In this document: in pieces, positions 1 through 5,455 of the stretch
Layout of the letters: each line of letters opens with the position of its first letter
How positions within the stretch are numbered: the stretch's first letter is position 1
Virus record (IMG/VR): IMGVR_UViG_3300017779_000107
Location: 1 to 28,587 of that record
Source of the DNA: a virus
Strand: one strand, 5' to 3'
Length of the DNA stretch: 28,587 nucleotides
Made by a program: the position numbers and the translations under genes
Notes under the pieces: generated by a model
Told to the model about the DNA's origin: nothing
Database searches by the model: none
What the model saw: the letters and a program-made list of their open reading frames with translations, nothing else

Positions 1-52
1 ATGTTCTTTGATGTGATTTATGTTTGCTTTTATTCAAGTCTAACTTAGCCAT
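1..52 (-). CDS. Start of an unidentified gene, cut by the window edge
   Basis: An ATG at 52..50 opens a frame that runs to the window edge without a stop and reads MAKLDLNKSKHKSHQRT. A purine-rich AGGG lies about 9 nt upstream of the ATG as a plausible ribosome binding site. The start follows directly after the terminator that closes the M15 peptidase gene, so this would be the first gene of the next unit. Only 17 codons are visible and the family cannot be recognised. The N-terminus is basic and hydrophilic with no signal peptide. Confidence 0.5.
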   Translation of the reverse strand, partial: MAKLDLNKSKHKSHQRT

Positions 53-65
53 ATTTATTCCCTAC

Positions 66-100
66 AAAAAATTAACAGTTCCTTATTTCTAAAGAACTGT
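66..100 (-). terminator. Rho-independent terminator after the M15 peptidase gene
   Basis: On the minus strand an 11-bp stem, ACAGTTCTTTA paired with TAAGGAACTGT (one G-T wobble), closes a GAAA tetraloop. It is followed by TAATTTTTT. It starts 7 nt after the stop of the upstream gene and has the form of a strong intrinsic terminator. Confidence 0.85.
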
Positions 101-106
101 CTTTCT

Positions 107-1273
107 TTAGTCAATATCTAAACCAAATAATTCAAATTCACTTCTAAGCTCTTGTTCCAGTTGTGCAGCAACCTCTGGATTATTTTTGGCTTTCTTAATA
201 AGCCTAGCATTCTTAGATCTAAAGCGAGAAATAATCACTCTCTTCTTCTGATCCATAGCAATCTTTTGTGCTTCTGCTTGTTCTCTTCTGTTTTTGAGGA
301 AACGTCTAAATCCGTAGATACCGCCAATAATCAAAGCCGCAAGTGCAGTAAGGCCACCGATAGTGCCTAAAGATGCAGAGGATCCTGTACCAAGATCTTT
401 TCCTTGGCCTTTAATGTTAATAATATACTTCTCAATGTTAGAGTTGGACATTAAAGCACCTTGACCCCTAAAACCAGTATTAGAATCAAGGATTGGATTA
501 ACACTTTTAATAACACCACCAACAATTTGTTCTTGTTTGTATATTGGTTCTCCTTTTAAATCTCCGTTTTCTCTATATAACGGTAACGCTGTTCTCAAAC
601 CATCCATATCACACAAACAAGAGGCTAAAATCCAACTTGGCGTAACAGGCTTACCTTTAACGGTAAGATTCCAAGAGGAATATACGTAGCCCATAAAACC
701 ATTTTGGCGTGTGTCGAAATGAAATTGACTTCCACCAAACCCTATTCCTCTAAACCCAGCCTTAAGTGCTTGAACAACAATATCTTGTAATGCTCGAATA
801 GAATCTGCATTCCAATTTCCATCATGCTTAATATCAACAGCCTGACCTTTTAGGTGATATGAATCATCGATACCACCAGCAAGAATGTTAGTTACGGGTG
901 GTCGGTAAGCCCATCTAGTCGATCCATCCTCTTGTGCTCTAGAAGAAGAAATCATATGTTTTCTAAAAACTTGAGACTGCATAACCTTTTGCAAAGCTCT
1001 TGCTGTCTTGCTTTCAAGATAAACACCATCACCAAAGTCTTCTAACTCTTTCTGGTAAACTTCTCTTGCTGGTTTGCCTGAAAAATCATTTCTATCAATC
1101 CAGTTTAATGATTCACCTCCCTTCGGTGCAGGATCTGGATCTGGATCTTTAAGAACGCCAACTTCACCACTAGGCAAAACACCTGCAGCCATCATACCGT
1201 CAGGAATACCCCAACCAGAAACTTTAGTGATATTTTCAATAAGTCTTTGTTTTGCTTTTTCTTTATTAGACAT
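107..1273 (-). CDS. Peptidase M15-like protein with C-terminal membrane anchor
   Basis: The 388-aa protein carries a zinc D-Ala-D-Ala peptidase (M15-type) signature. SYHLKGQAVDI at about residues 138-148 supplies His140 and Asp147, and FHFDTR at about 184-189 supplies His185, matching the SxHxxGxAxD...H.D pattern. Such enzymes cut peptidoglycan cross-links or stem peptides and often serve as phage endolysins or virion lysins. A single hydrophobic, glycine-rich helix lies at about 300-321, followed by RRFLKNRR and a basic, probably coiled tail to 388. By the positive-inside rule the tail would be cytoplasmic and the enzyme domain periplasmic, yet no N-terminal signal peptide is visible. Residues 42-52 are a DPDPDPAP linker. 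A GGAG ribosome binding site precedes the ATG, and the gene lies between two terminators with a late-promoter-like element upstream. Its role (lysis, virion entry or maturation) is inferred; the fold call is fairly firm. Confidence 0.75.
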   Translation of the reverse strand: MSNKEKAKQRLIENITKVSGWGIPDGMMAAGVLPSGEVGVLKDPDPDPAPKGGESLNWIDRNDFSGKPAREVYQKELEDFGDGVYLESKTARALQKVMQSQVFRKHMISSSRAQEDGSTRWAYRPPVTNILAGGIDDSYHLKGQAVDIKHDGNWNADSIRALQDIVVQALKAGFRGIGFGGSQFHFDTRQNGFMGYVYSSWNLTVKGKPVTPSWILASCLCDMDGLRTALPLYRENGDLKGEPIYKQEQIVGGVIKSVNPILDSNTGFRGQGALMSNSNIEKYIINIKGQGKDLGTGSSASLGTIGGLTALAALIIGGIYGFRRFLKNRREQAEAQKIAMDQKKRVIISRFRSKNARLIKKAKNNPEVAAQLEQELRSEFELFGLDID

Positions 1274-1287
1274 TTTGTTCTCCGATT

Positions 1288-1320
1288 AAAAAAAAATAGT
1301 GGCAGAGTATGCCACTATTT
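1288..1320 (-). terminator. Rho-independent terminator after the lipoprotein gene
   Basis: On the minus strand AAATAGTGGCA pairs with TGCCACTATTT (11 bp) around the 5-nt loop TACTC, and a run of T follows. It lies just after the lipoprotein stop at 1329 and before the peptidase start at 1273. A GATAAATA element overlaps the beginning of the hairpin. Confidence 0.85.
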
Positions 1321-1323
1321 ATC
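1316..1323 (-). promoter_or_regulatory. Possible late promoter (GATAAATA) overlapping terminator
   Basis: GATAAATA differs by one base from the T4-type late -10 box TATAAATA. A T4-like start about 6 nt downstream would fall near 1310, at the top of the terminator hairpin. It would drive the M15 peptidase gene. The assignment rests on the motif and on the parallel arrangement before hsp20. Confidence 0.45.
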
Positions 1324-1328
1324 TATTT

Positions 1329-1670
1329 TTATTCGACAGTATCTGTCTCTTGGGTTTCTATAACCTCTCCAAGCATCTTAACTGCTTGTCGATTATGAAA
1401 CCCGATTATGGTAGCATAGCAGTCCATGACAGCCACCTTACCATACTTATTAACAAGTGCGTCATCTATGAGTAAAACTTCTTGATCGTCATCTCTGAGT
1501 TGATTTAGAAGTTCATGTTCCTCACGGAGTGAGATAGTTCTACAGATATCACCTCTAGTAGTATTCTCTGTAAGAACGCTTAGTGTTGCATAGTCACTCC
1601 CTCTCTTTGAAGTGACTGTGCAACCCGATATAAACAATGCCCCAAGGCCCAAAATAAAAATATTTTTCAT
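1329..1670 (-). CDS. Small lipoprotein of unknown function
   Basis: The 113-aa product begins MKNIFILGLGALFISGC, a short lipoprotein signal with an ISGC lipobox, so Cys17 is the likely acylated residue. The mature part of about 97 residues is soluble and acidic, with two further cysteines in TRGDICRT and VMDCYA. The start lies directly after the stop of the outer-membrane-type gene upstream, so the two are probably co-transcribed, and a terminator follows. No family is recognised. Its position between an outer-membrane-like protein and a peptidoglycan peptidase would suit an outer-membrane spanin or another envelope lipoprotein, but the sequence alone does not show this. Confidence 0.75.
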   Translation of the reverse strand: MKNIFILGLGALFISGCTVTSKRGSDYATLSVLTENTTRGDICRTISLREEHELLNQLRDDDQEVLLIDDALVNKYGKVAVMDCYATIIGFHNRQAVKMLGEVIETQETDTVE

Positions 1671-1671
1671 A

Positions 1672-2265
1672 TTAGAAACTAAAGCCTACGCCAAGTTGCA
1701 TTCCGCCTTGGCCAATATCCCAAGAATCATTAACAGCCCAGACATAGCCAAGATCAACATGAGCGCCAGAACCAAGCTCATGCTTGTAACCTACACCAAT
1801 TTCTCCACCTACGATTTCGTAGCCAAAGCCACCATCAAAATCGAGGTCAATGTTACCACCTACGGAAACATACTCACCACCGATGATACCCGGAGTAGCT
1901 GTAATCGTAGGATTAAAAGACAAGTCGCCCCAAGTGTTCGTATCACCCCAGCCAATCATGTCTGTAGTAGTGTTATTCCAAGAGTAAGATACGTTAGTAT
2001 CAAGGCTTACTACAGAGAGATCAACAACAGCACCACCACTTACGGAGTACGAATTTGTTGTACCGTCAGAATAAGTAAATTCTGCGTATGTTTCTTGGTT
2101 AAAGGCTGTAACCCCTGTACCAACAGTAAGGTCAACATCGCCATCCAAGTTAGATGTAATGCCTACGTAAGAGTCTGCAAATACAGACGGTTGAGCAGCC
2201 TCTTGTGCTACGGCAACACCAGTTGTCGCAAATACAGCAAGAGCAGAAACGAGTAATTTATTCAT
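1672..2265 (-). CDS. Outer-membrane beta-barrel-like protein
   Basis: The 197-aa protein has a clear signal peptide (MNKLLVSALAVFATTGVAVA, cleavage before QEAAQ). The mature part has many alternating polar and hydrophobic beta-strand stretches with Gly, Asp, Thr and aromatic residues, and it ends in GVGFSF with a terminal phenylalanine. That end is the usual signal for outer-membrane barrel assembly by BamA. Repeated glycine-rich strands such as GGEIGVGYKH and GAHVDLGYVW fit a small eight-stranded barrel. The gene has a strong AGGAGG ribosome binding site 6 nt before the ATG and its own late promoter element at 2292-2299, so it is probably made late. What a phage does with it (receptor masking, lysis, membrane change) is unknown. 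Its resemblance to bacterial porin-like proteins suggests acquisition from a host. Confidence 0.75.
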   Translation of the reverse strand: MNKLLVSALAVFATTGVAVAQEAAQPSVFADSYVGITSNLDGDVDLTVGTGVTAFNQETYAEFTYSDGTTNSYSVSGGAVVDLSVVSLDTNVSYSWNNTTTDMIGWGDTNTWGDLSFNPTITATPGIIGGEYVSVGGNIDLDFDGGFGYEIVGGEIGVGYKHELGSGAHVDLGYVWAVNDSWDIGQGGMQLGVGFSF

Positions 2266-2291
2266 AATTACCTCCTAAAAAGTTAATGTAC

Positions 2292-2299
2292 TATTTATA
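2292..2299 (-). promoter_or_regulatory. T4-type late promoter TATAAATA for the barrel protein gene
   Basis: A perfect TATAAATA lies 27-34 nt upstream of the ATG at 2265. In T4 this box alone defines late promoters read by gp55-RNA polymerase with the gp45 clamp; both gp55 and gp45 are encoded in this window. The leader would be only about 20 nt and includes the AGGAGG site. Confidence 0.75.
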
Positions 2300-2335
2300 C
2301 AAATAGTAAACTTTAATGTCCACATGGGGAAATGA

Positions 2336-2498
2336 ATCGGGCGGGGGATAACTTTCCCCCTTCTGTTTCTAGGCTTCCCGAAATAAGCCCACTCCGTTAT
2401 GCTGCTAGAGCTACGGAAGGTCTTTTATAGTTATTTGCAACTATGGTTTCGTCCCCTCAGACAAGCTACTGACTACCAGTCGATCCTAATTCACCCCC
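2336..2498 (-). ncRNA. ssrA: tmRNA coding piece (tag-encoding RNA)
   Basis: It begins GGGGGTGAATTAGGATCGAC, the 5' acceptor strand followed by the D-loop-like motif of alpha-type tmRNA. The tag frame starts after CATAGTT, close to the TAGTC-GCA context of E. coli tmRNA. A helix 5-like stem forms between CTTCCGT and ACGGAG around the end of the tag. Next comes an H-type pseudoknot: GGGCTT (2390-2385) pairs with AAGCCT (2376-2371), and the loop bases TCGGG (2381-2377) pair with CCCGA (2341-2337). A GGGGG/CCCCC hairpin (2365-2343 region) sits inside it. The 3' end is set by this last pairing and is approximate. Confidence 0.88.
2397..2438 (-). other. tmRNA proteolysis-tag reading frame
   Basis: From the resume codon GCA at 2438 the frame reads ANNYKRPSVALAA and stops with TAA. 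The A-N beginning and the ALAA end are the hallmarks of SsrA tags; the end is what ClpXP and related proteases recognise. With the alanine carried by the tmRNA itself, the added tag would be A-ANNYKRPSVALAA. The central KRPSV is more basic than most known tags. Confidence 0.88.
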
Positions 2499-2503
2499 AT
2501 CAT

Positions 2504-2523
2504 AAACATACCTTGGTATGTTT
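2504..2523 (-). other. Linker hairpin between the two tmRNA pieces
   Basis: AAACATAC and GTATGTTT form a perfect 8-bp stem with loop CAAG. It lies in the 26-nt segment between the acceptor CCA (2525) and the coding-piece 5' G (2498). In permuted tmRNA precursors this segment is removed by processing (RNase P at the coding 5' end and trimming at the CCA end). The hairpin would bring the two ends of the acceptor stem together for that. Confidence 0.75.
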
Positions 2524-2524
2524 G

Positions 2525-2587
2525 TGGTGGAGGTGAGGGGATTTGCACCCCTGTCCTGAATAGATTTTGTCGAGTCCTCATCGAAGA
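2525..2587 (-). ncRNA. ssrA: tmRNA acceptor piece
   Basis: The 3' end is CACCTCC-A-CCA with CCA encoded. Upstream of it is a T-arm with 5-bp stem AGGGG/CCCCT (2552-2548 and 2540-2536) and 7-nt loop TGCAAAT. TTCAGGAC just before the T-arm pairs with the coding piece (helix 2). The 5' end is not marked in the sequence. It is placed at the start expected for the late promoter at 2594-2601 and may be trimmed further. Confidence 0.88.
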
Positions 2588-2593
2588 CAATTT

Positions 2594-2601
2594 TATTTAT
2601 A
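2594..2601 (-). promoter_or_regulatory. T4-type late promoter TATAAATA for the tmRNA
   Basis: A perfect TATAAATA overlaps the stop codon of the upstream secreted-protein gene. A start about 6 nt downstream would fall near 2588-2587, just before the acceptor piece. This places the tmRNA under late phage control, with possible read-through from the fibre genes upstream. Confidence 0.7.
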
Positions 2602-3025
2602 AAGGAGTTATCTCAGAACTGTCAACAGGAGGTTCTAGAGAATATATATCGAAAGCTTCATCAAGAATTAAAAAGTCGTCTTTATTCTCTATAACTATGT
2701 AATTGAAATAATCACAACCATATTTGTCTATTACAGAATTGACTGACTGATCTATAGCAATAGCTGAAGTTTTTAGAAATGATTTTGCTTGCTCTAAAGA
2801 CCAGTCTTGCTCATCCATTATAAAGTCTGCTGCACCCCTTACAATAAATGCAAACATATCTTCATCTATTGTCCCACATTTTCTATCATAACCTACATAT
2901 AATACTGCAGAATTATAGAAGTCGTGAAGAAAGTCTTGTTGCTGTATCTCTTTAGCATGAGCAAGAGAAGAGAACAACAAAATTGTAGGTAATACTATCC
3001 TCTTCAATAATTTAATCAATAACAT
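2597..3025 (-). CDS. Secreted hypothetical protein (signal peptide)
   Basis: The 142-aa product starts with two lysines and an arginine, then a hydrophobic core (IVLPTILLFSS) and LAHA before KE, a typical Sec signal peptide cleaved after about residue 24. The mature domain of about 118 residues is acidic, mainly helical in appearance, and contains two cysteines (Cys50 in RKCGTI and Cys104 in KYGCDY) that could form a disulfide in the periplasm. The start follows the stop of a 20-codon ORF within 4 nt, so translation may be coupled. The stop codon overlaps the tmRNA promoter. No family is recognised. Grouping with the lipoprotein, barrel protein and peptidase suggests an envelope role, for example lysis control or exclusion of other phages, but this is only context. 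Confidence 0.7.
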   Translation of the reverse strand: MLLIKLLKRIVLPTILLFSSLAHAKEIQQQDFLHDFYNSAVLYVGYDRKCGTIDEDMFAFIVRGAADFIMDEQDWSLEQAKSFLKTSAIAIDQSVNSVIDKYGCDYFNYIVIENKDDFLILDEAFDIYSLEPPVDSSEITPL

Positions 3026-3028
3026 ATA

Positions 3029-3091
3029 CTACTCCGTAAGTGGCGTACTAACTGAGGCTGCAATAGACGATCCAGAAATTGTTGTTGGCAT
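3029..3091 (-). CDS. 20-aa mini-ORF with strong ribosome binding site
   Basis: The frame MPTTISGSSIAASVSTPLTE is preceded by AAGGAGG 6 nt before its ATG, one of the best such sites in the window. It ends 3 nt before the secreted-protein start. The peptide resembles the first residues of phage fibre proteins (the TTISGSS type), so it may be the stump of a lost fibre gene. It may also serve as a leader that loads ribosomes onto the next gene. Confidence 0.5.
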   Translation of the reverse strand: MPTTISGSSIAASVSTPLTE

Positions 3092-3118
3092 AAATCCTCC
3101 TTAAGTTGGCTCTATATT

Positions 3119-3820
3119 CTATACTGCATTGATAATAAAGAAGTGCTGTCCCTGTCTACCAGCATCATTAGTGCTAATGGTTGTAGATACAAATGCGTCA
3201 CCAGCAGAAGCTAACTTATATGCGTAATCCATTTGGTCCGTACTGCTTAGAGGTTCACCGTCTACATGCACCCATCCAGCACTCGGCGAGAATGTAGGTG
3301 TAGGGTTTTGAATACTGCTTGAGAGTGTTCGTCCAGTCAGGAAGTACATGTAGATTCTACCACCTACTGCTGGATCATCTGCTACAGTAGTAATACTATC
3401 AGAAAGAGTAGATGGTCCTTCAGATGATTGGAACTGTTCGGTTGTAACAGTTGTAATTGGACTGTCAGGTCTAAATGCTACCACTATTCCAGCACCAGTA
3501 TCAGCAACATCCCATGTAACAGTCCAAGACGATGTTGTTCCATCATATATGATATAATAAGAACCACCAGCAGGATATTCAGCCAGATTGTCATTATCTC
3601 CAATTAGAGTCCATCCAGCAGGTGCTCCTGTAATAACGTCATCATCATCAGTAAAGCTAGTAAGAATTAAAAGATCACCAGCAATAGCACCAGCCGGAGG
3701 TGTAAATGTTCTTGTGGTTGCGTTAGCAGTGTTTCTTTGATAGGAAGCAGCAATGTGTGTAAATGCTGTAGTAACAGAAGCACCACCATATGTTGCAATT
3801 AAAGTCTGAACGATTGTCAT
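3119..3820 (-). CDS. Fibre-associated or virion structural protein
   Basis: The 233-aa protein is rich in Thr, Ser, Gly and Ala and looks all-beta. After a short N-terminal part it contains TFTPPAGAIAGDLLI (about residues 38-52), GAPAGWTLIGD and YYIIYDGTTSSWTVTWD. This pattern recurs in virion surface and fibre-associated proteins of tailed phages and is predicted to form a jelly-roll-like domain. The ATG overlaps the stop of the preceding fibre gene by 1 nt (TAATG). Codon use and composition match the fibre genes. A virion location is likely by context; the exact role is not recognised. Confidence 0.6.
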   Translation of the reverse strand: MTIVQTLIATYGGASVTTAFTHIAASYQRNTANATTRTFTPPAGAIAGDLLILTSFTDDDDVITGAPAGWTLIGDNDNLAEYPAGGSYYIIYDGTTSSWTVTWDVADTGAGIVVAFRPDSPITTVTTEQFQSSEGPSTLSDSITTVADDPAVGGRIYMYFLTGRTLSSSIQNPTPTFSPSAGWVHVDGEPLSSTDQMDYAYKLASAGDAFVSTTISTNDAGRQGQHFFIINAV

Positions 3821-4326
3821 TAAGAAAGCCCTGCACCAGATATGGCATAAACATTTGTATCAACACAAAGTGCAGTTGCTAATCCTCTCTGTGCAAGAGT
3901 TCTGCTTCCAGTATCTGCTGTTCCTGCACTATACAAAGTGATACCAGTAGCCGTTATTGTAATATCAGACCCAGAGTTGTTGAAAATGGTCACAGCATCA
4001 CCACTAGAAAAGCCTGTACTGGCATTAATGGTCACAGTTCCAGTAACTTTAAGATGCTTTCCGATATCGGCAGTTGTTACTGTTGTGCTAGTAGTTTGAG
4101 GAATAGCTCTTACATCTGAAAAAAAACTTTCAGATTGCAGATAATTATTAGATGAAAATGTTCCAGTCAGATAATTATTAGAAACATTACCTGTACCGAA
4201 GCCTTGGGCTTGGATGTAATTGTTAGAAGTAAGATTTCCTAAATTTATAGCACTATTATCAGCAGCAGCCGGAACTTTAATATCATTGTATCCTGACGTA
4301 TCACCATATAACCTTAAAGTGGACAT
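3820..4326 (-). CDS. Short fibre-like protein with SNNY repeats
   Basis: The 168-aa protein has three SNNY-type repeats in its first half (SNNYIQAQGF, SNNYLTGTF, SNNYLQSESF, residues about 34-70), the repeat shared with the long fibre proteins upstream. The C-terminal half (about 71-168) is a Thr- and Gly-rich beta domain with VTGTVTINASTGFSSGD and TLAQRGLATALCVDTNVYAI, typical of fibre cap domains. A late promoter lies 29 nt upstream of the ATG, so this gene starts its own late unit with the gene behind it. It is probably a minor fibre or a shortened paralogue of the long fibres. Confidence 0.65.
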   Translation of the reverse strand: MSTLRLYGDTSGYNDIKVPAAADNSAINLGNLTSNNYIQAQGFGTGNVSNNYLTGTFSSNNYLQSESFFSDVRAIPQTTSTTVTTADIGKHLKVTGTVTINASTGFSSGDAVTIFNNSGSDITITATGITLYSAGTADTGSRTLAQRGLATALCVDTNVYAISGAGLS

Positions 4327-4354
4327 TATCTTACCCTATAAATTTAGTTTTAAT

Positions 4355-4362
4355 TATTTATA
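4355..4362 (-). promoter_or_regulatory. T4-type late promoter TATAAATA for the short fibre gene
   Basis: A perfect TATAAATA in the 38-nt gap between two genes, 29-36 nt upstream of the ATG at 4326. The expected start is near 4349. Confidence 0.7.
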
Positions 4363-4364
4363 TC

Positions 4365-5123
4365 TTAGTCATACTTCTTCTTCTTATGAGCGTATGTTCT
4401 ATACCAATTGGAGAAAACAGAACGAAACCTTGTTTCTCTAATGGTCTCATTTTCAACACTCTCACTACCACACTCCATAACCCACTCATCTCTTTTGAAT
4501 GGAATAACTTGAACAATTGGAGTTCCTTTTTTTAAGAGTACTTGAGGCTCTTTATTATCCTTCCAGATAAATGGAAAATTAATGATATGCATATCGTCTG
4601 TGTCAACTACAGCCGGAAGAACTTCAAACGGAAGATCGTGATAAGCAGGAGGTCTAAAGTAACATGAATATCCTCTAGGAGTTTTTATTCTCCAAGGGTT
4701 ATTAAACTTAAAGATATCTCCATTGCTGGCACCTGCCTTAAGAGAAGGCGATCCTTCAAATTGAGATACGGGATGTCTGCCAAACAAATCAAAATTTGTA
4801 TCAGACCAATCAAAACCAATACCTTCCATATTGCTATTTATTTTGTGATTGGTAGCAATTACATCGCATTGTAGTAGAAGAGCGTACCCTGCTGTCATAA
4901 CATCTCTTACAGGGACACAGGTTTTTATTGTCCTAGTATCAACAGCTTGTCCAGAATCCATATCGTAATACTTAGATAATTTTTTAGGATTTTTTTCAGA
5001 CGTAACGTGATTCATCATATGTTTATACCAATCCGGAACTATTTTTTTCATAGGAACCGGATGCGGTGCAGAATGTTTAAGTTCTTCAGGGAAGATCTTA
5101 AACTCAATTTTCTTTTGCGTCAT
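4365..5123 (-). CDS. Conserved phage hypothetical protein (possibly DUF6065-like)
   Basis: The 252-aa protein has no signal peptide or membrane segment. Recognisable stretches are VPDWYKHM near the N-terminus, TIKTCVPVRDVMTAGYALLLQCD (about 65-87), a Phe/Pro/Gly-rich middle (FNNPWRIKTPRGYSCYF) and KKGTPIVQVIPFKRD (about 199-213). The combination of an N-terminal PxWYK, a central KxCxPxxDxxxxGY and a late GTPIxQxIPF is what I recall from a family of unknown function common in marine phages, but I cannot verify the family number. It lies between fibre-region genes, 6 nt after its upstream neighbour's stop. Function unknown. Confidence 0.65.
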   Translation of the reverse strand: MTQKKIEFKIFPEELKHSAPHPVPMKKIVPDWYKHMMNHVTSEKNPKKLSKYYDMDSGQAVDTRTIKTCVPVRDVMTAGYALLLQCDVIATNHKINSNMEGIGFDWSDTNFDLFGRHPVSQFEGSPSLKAGASNGDIFKFNNPWRIKTPRGYSCYFRPPAYHDLPFEVLPAVVDTDDMHIINFPFIWKDNKEPQVLLKKGTPIVQVIPFKRDEWVMECGSESVENETIRETRFRSVFSNWYRTYAHKKKKYD

Positions 5124-5129
5124 AATATT

Positions 5130-5453
5130 CTATTCGTCCTCAAACGACAGTTTAGTCTGGTCTCCGATTATTTTAGGCTGTTTTTTAACAACCTCAGTCA
5201 AAAGCATTTCTTGATTTTCTTTGTTTGCTTTAACAACTTCATTTCTAAAACTCTCAACTGCAGCACCAGTTTGTCTTTGTTGTTGAGAGTTCTCGATCAT
5301 TAAAACTGGCATCCATGCCATAGCACAACCCCAGTCATCTACTTCTTGTCCAGTATTAGGATTTGTCCCTCTAAGCTGCACGTACCAAGAACAATCATGT
5401 TCTTTACATGGTCGAAATCCTCTTAGGGGACAGTTTGATTTCACTTTGGTCAT
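5130..5453 (-). CDS. Conserved cysteine-containing phage protein
   Basis: The 107-aa protein has four cysteines in its first 43 residues (CPLRGFRPCKEHDC, then DDWGC), a spacing that could bind a metal. A highly patterned segment follows (AMAWMPVLMIENSQQQRQTG), then an amphipathic, probably helical C-terminus ending in FEDE. Proteins with this layout occur in many unrelated tailed phages as conserved hypotheticals. It lies just after the fibre chaperone-like gene, with 2 nt between stop and start. Metal binding is an inference from Cys spacing. Confidence 0.65.
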   Translation of the reverse strand: MTKVKSNCPLRGFRPCKEHDCSWYVQLRGTNPNTGQEVDDWGCAMAWMPVLMIENSQQQRQTGAAVESFRNEVVKANKENQEMLLTEVVKKQPKIIGDQTKLSFEDE

Positions 5454-5455
5454 TA

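Larger units (their letters stand above)
2336..2587 (-). ncRNA. ssrA: Permuted two-piece tmRNA gene (whole locus)
   Basis: tmRNA rescues stalled ribosomes by acting as an alanine tRNA and then as a short mRNA for a degradation tag. Here the order on the minus strand is acceptor piece (ending at 2525 with encoded CCA), linker (2524-2499), then coding piece (5' end at 2498). The acceptor stem pairs GGGGGTG (2498-2492) with CACCTCC (2535-2529) over all seven positions, one of them G-T. This leaves discriminator A and CCA. Helix 2 joins the pieces: GTCTGAG (2462-2456) pairs with TTCAGGAC (2560-2553) with one bulged G. The coding piece holds GGATCGAC, a tag frame ending in -ALAA, and a downstream pseudoknot. 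This is the permuted organisation known from Alphaproteobacteria and some cyanobacteria. The locus fills the only large gap between protein genes. The outer ends (about 2336 and 2587) are approximate. Confidence 0.93.

Noticed and set aside
1612-2256. A 214-codon open frame on the plus strand
   Set aside because: It lies opposite the barrel protein gene, which has a signal peptide, ribosome binding site and promoter. The plus frame encodes a composition unlike a real protein and has no start signals.
2343-2365. GGGGG/CCCCC hairpin read as a transcription terminator
   Set aside because: No T run follows, and the hairpin lies inside the tmRNA pseudoknot (TCGGG with CCCGA), so it is better explained as part of that RNA.
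2525-2560. A stand-alone tRNA gene
   Set aside because: Only a T-arm and acceptor 3' strand are present, with no anticodon or D arm upstream. The 5' acceptor strand is found downstream of CCA, which fits permuted tmRNA instead.
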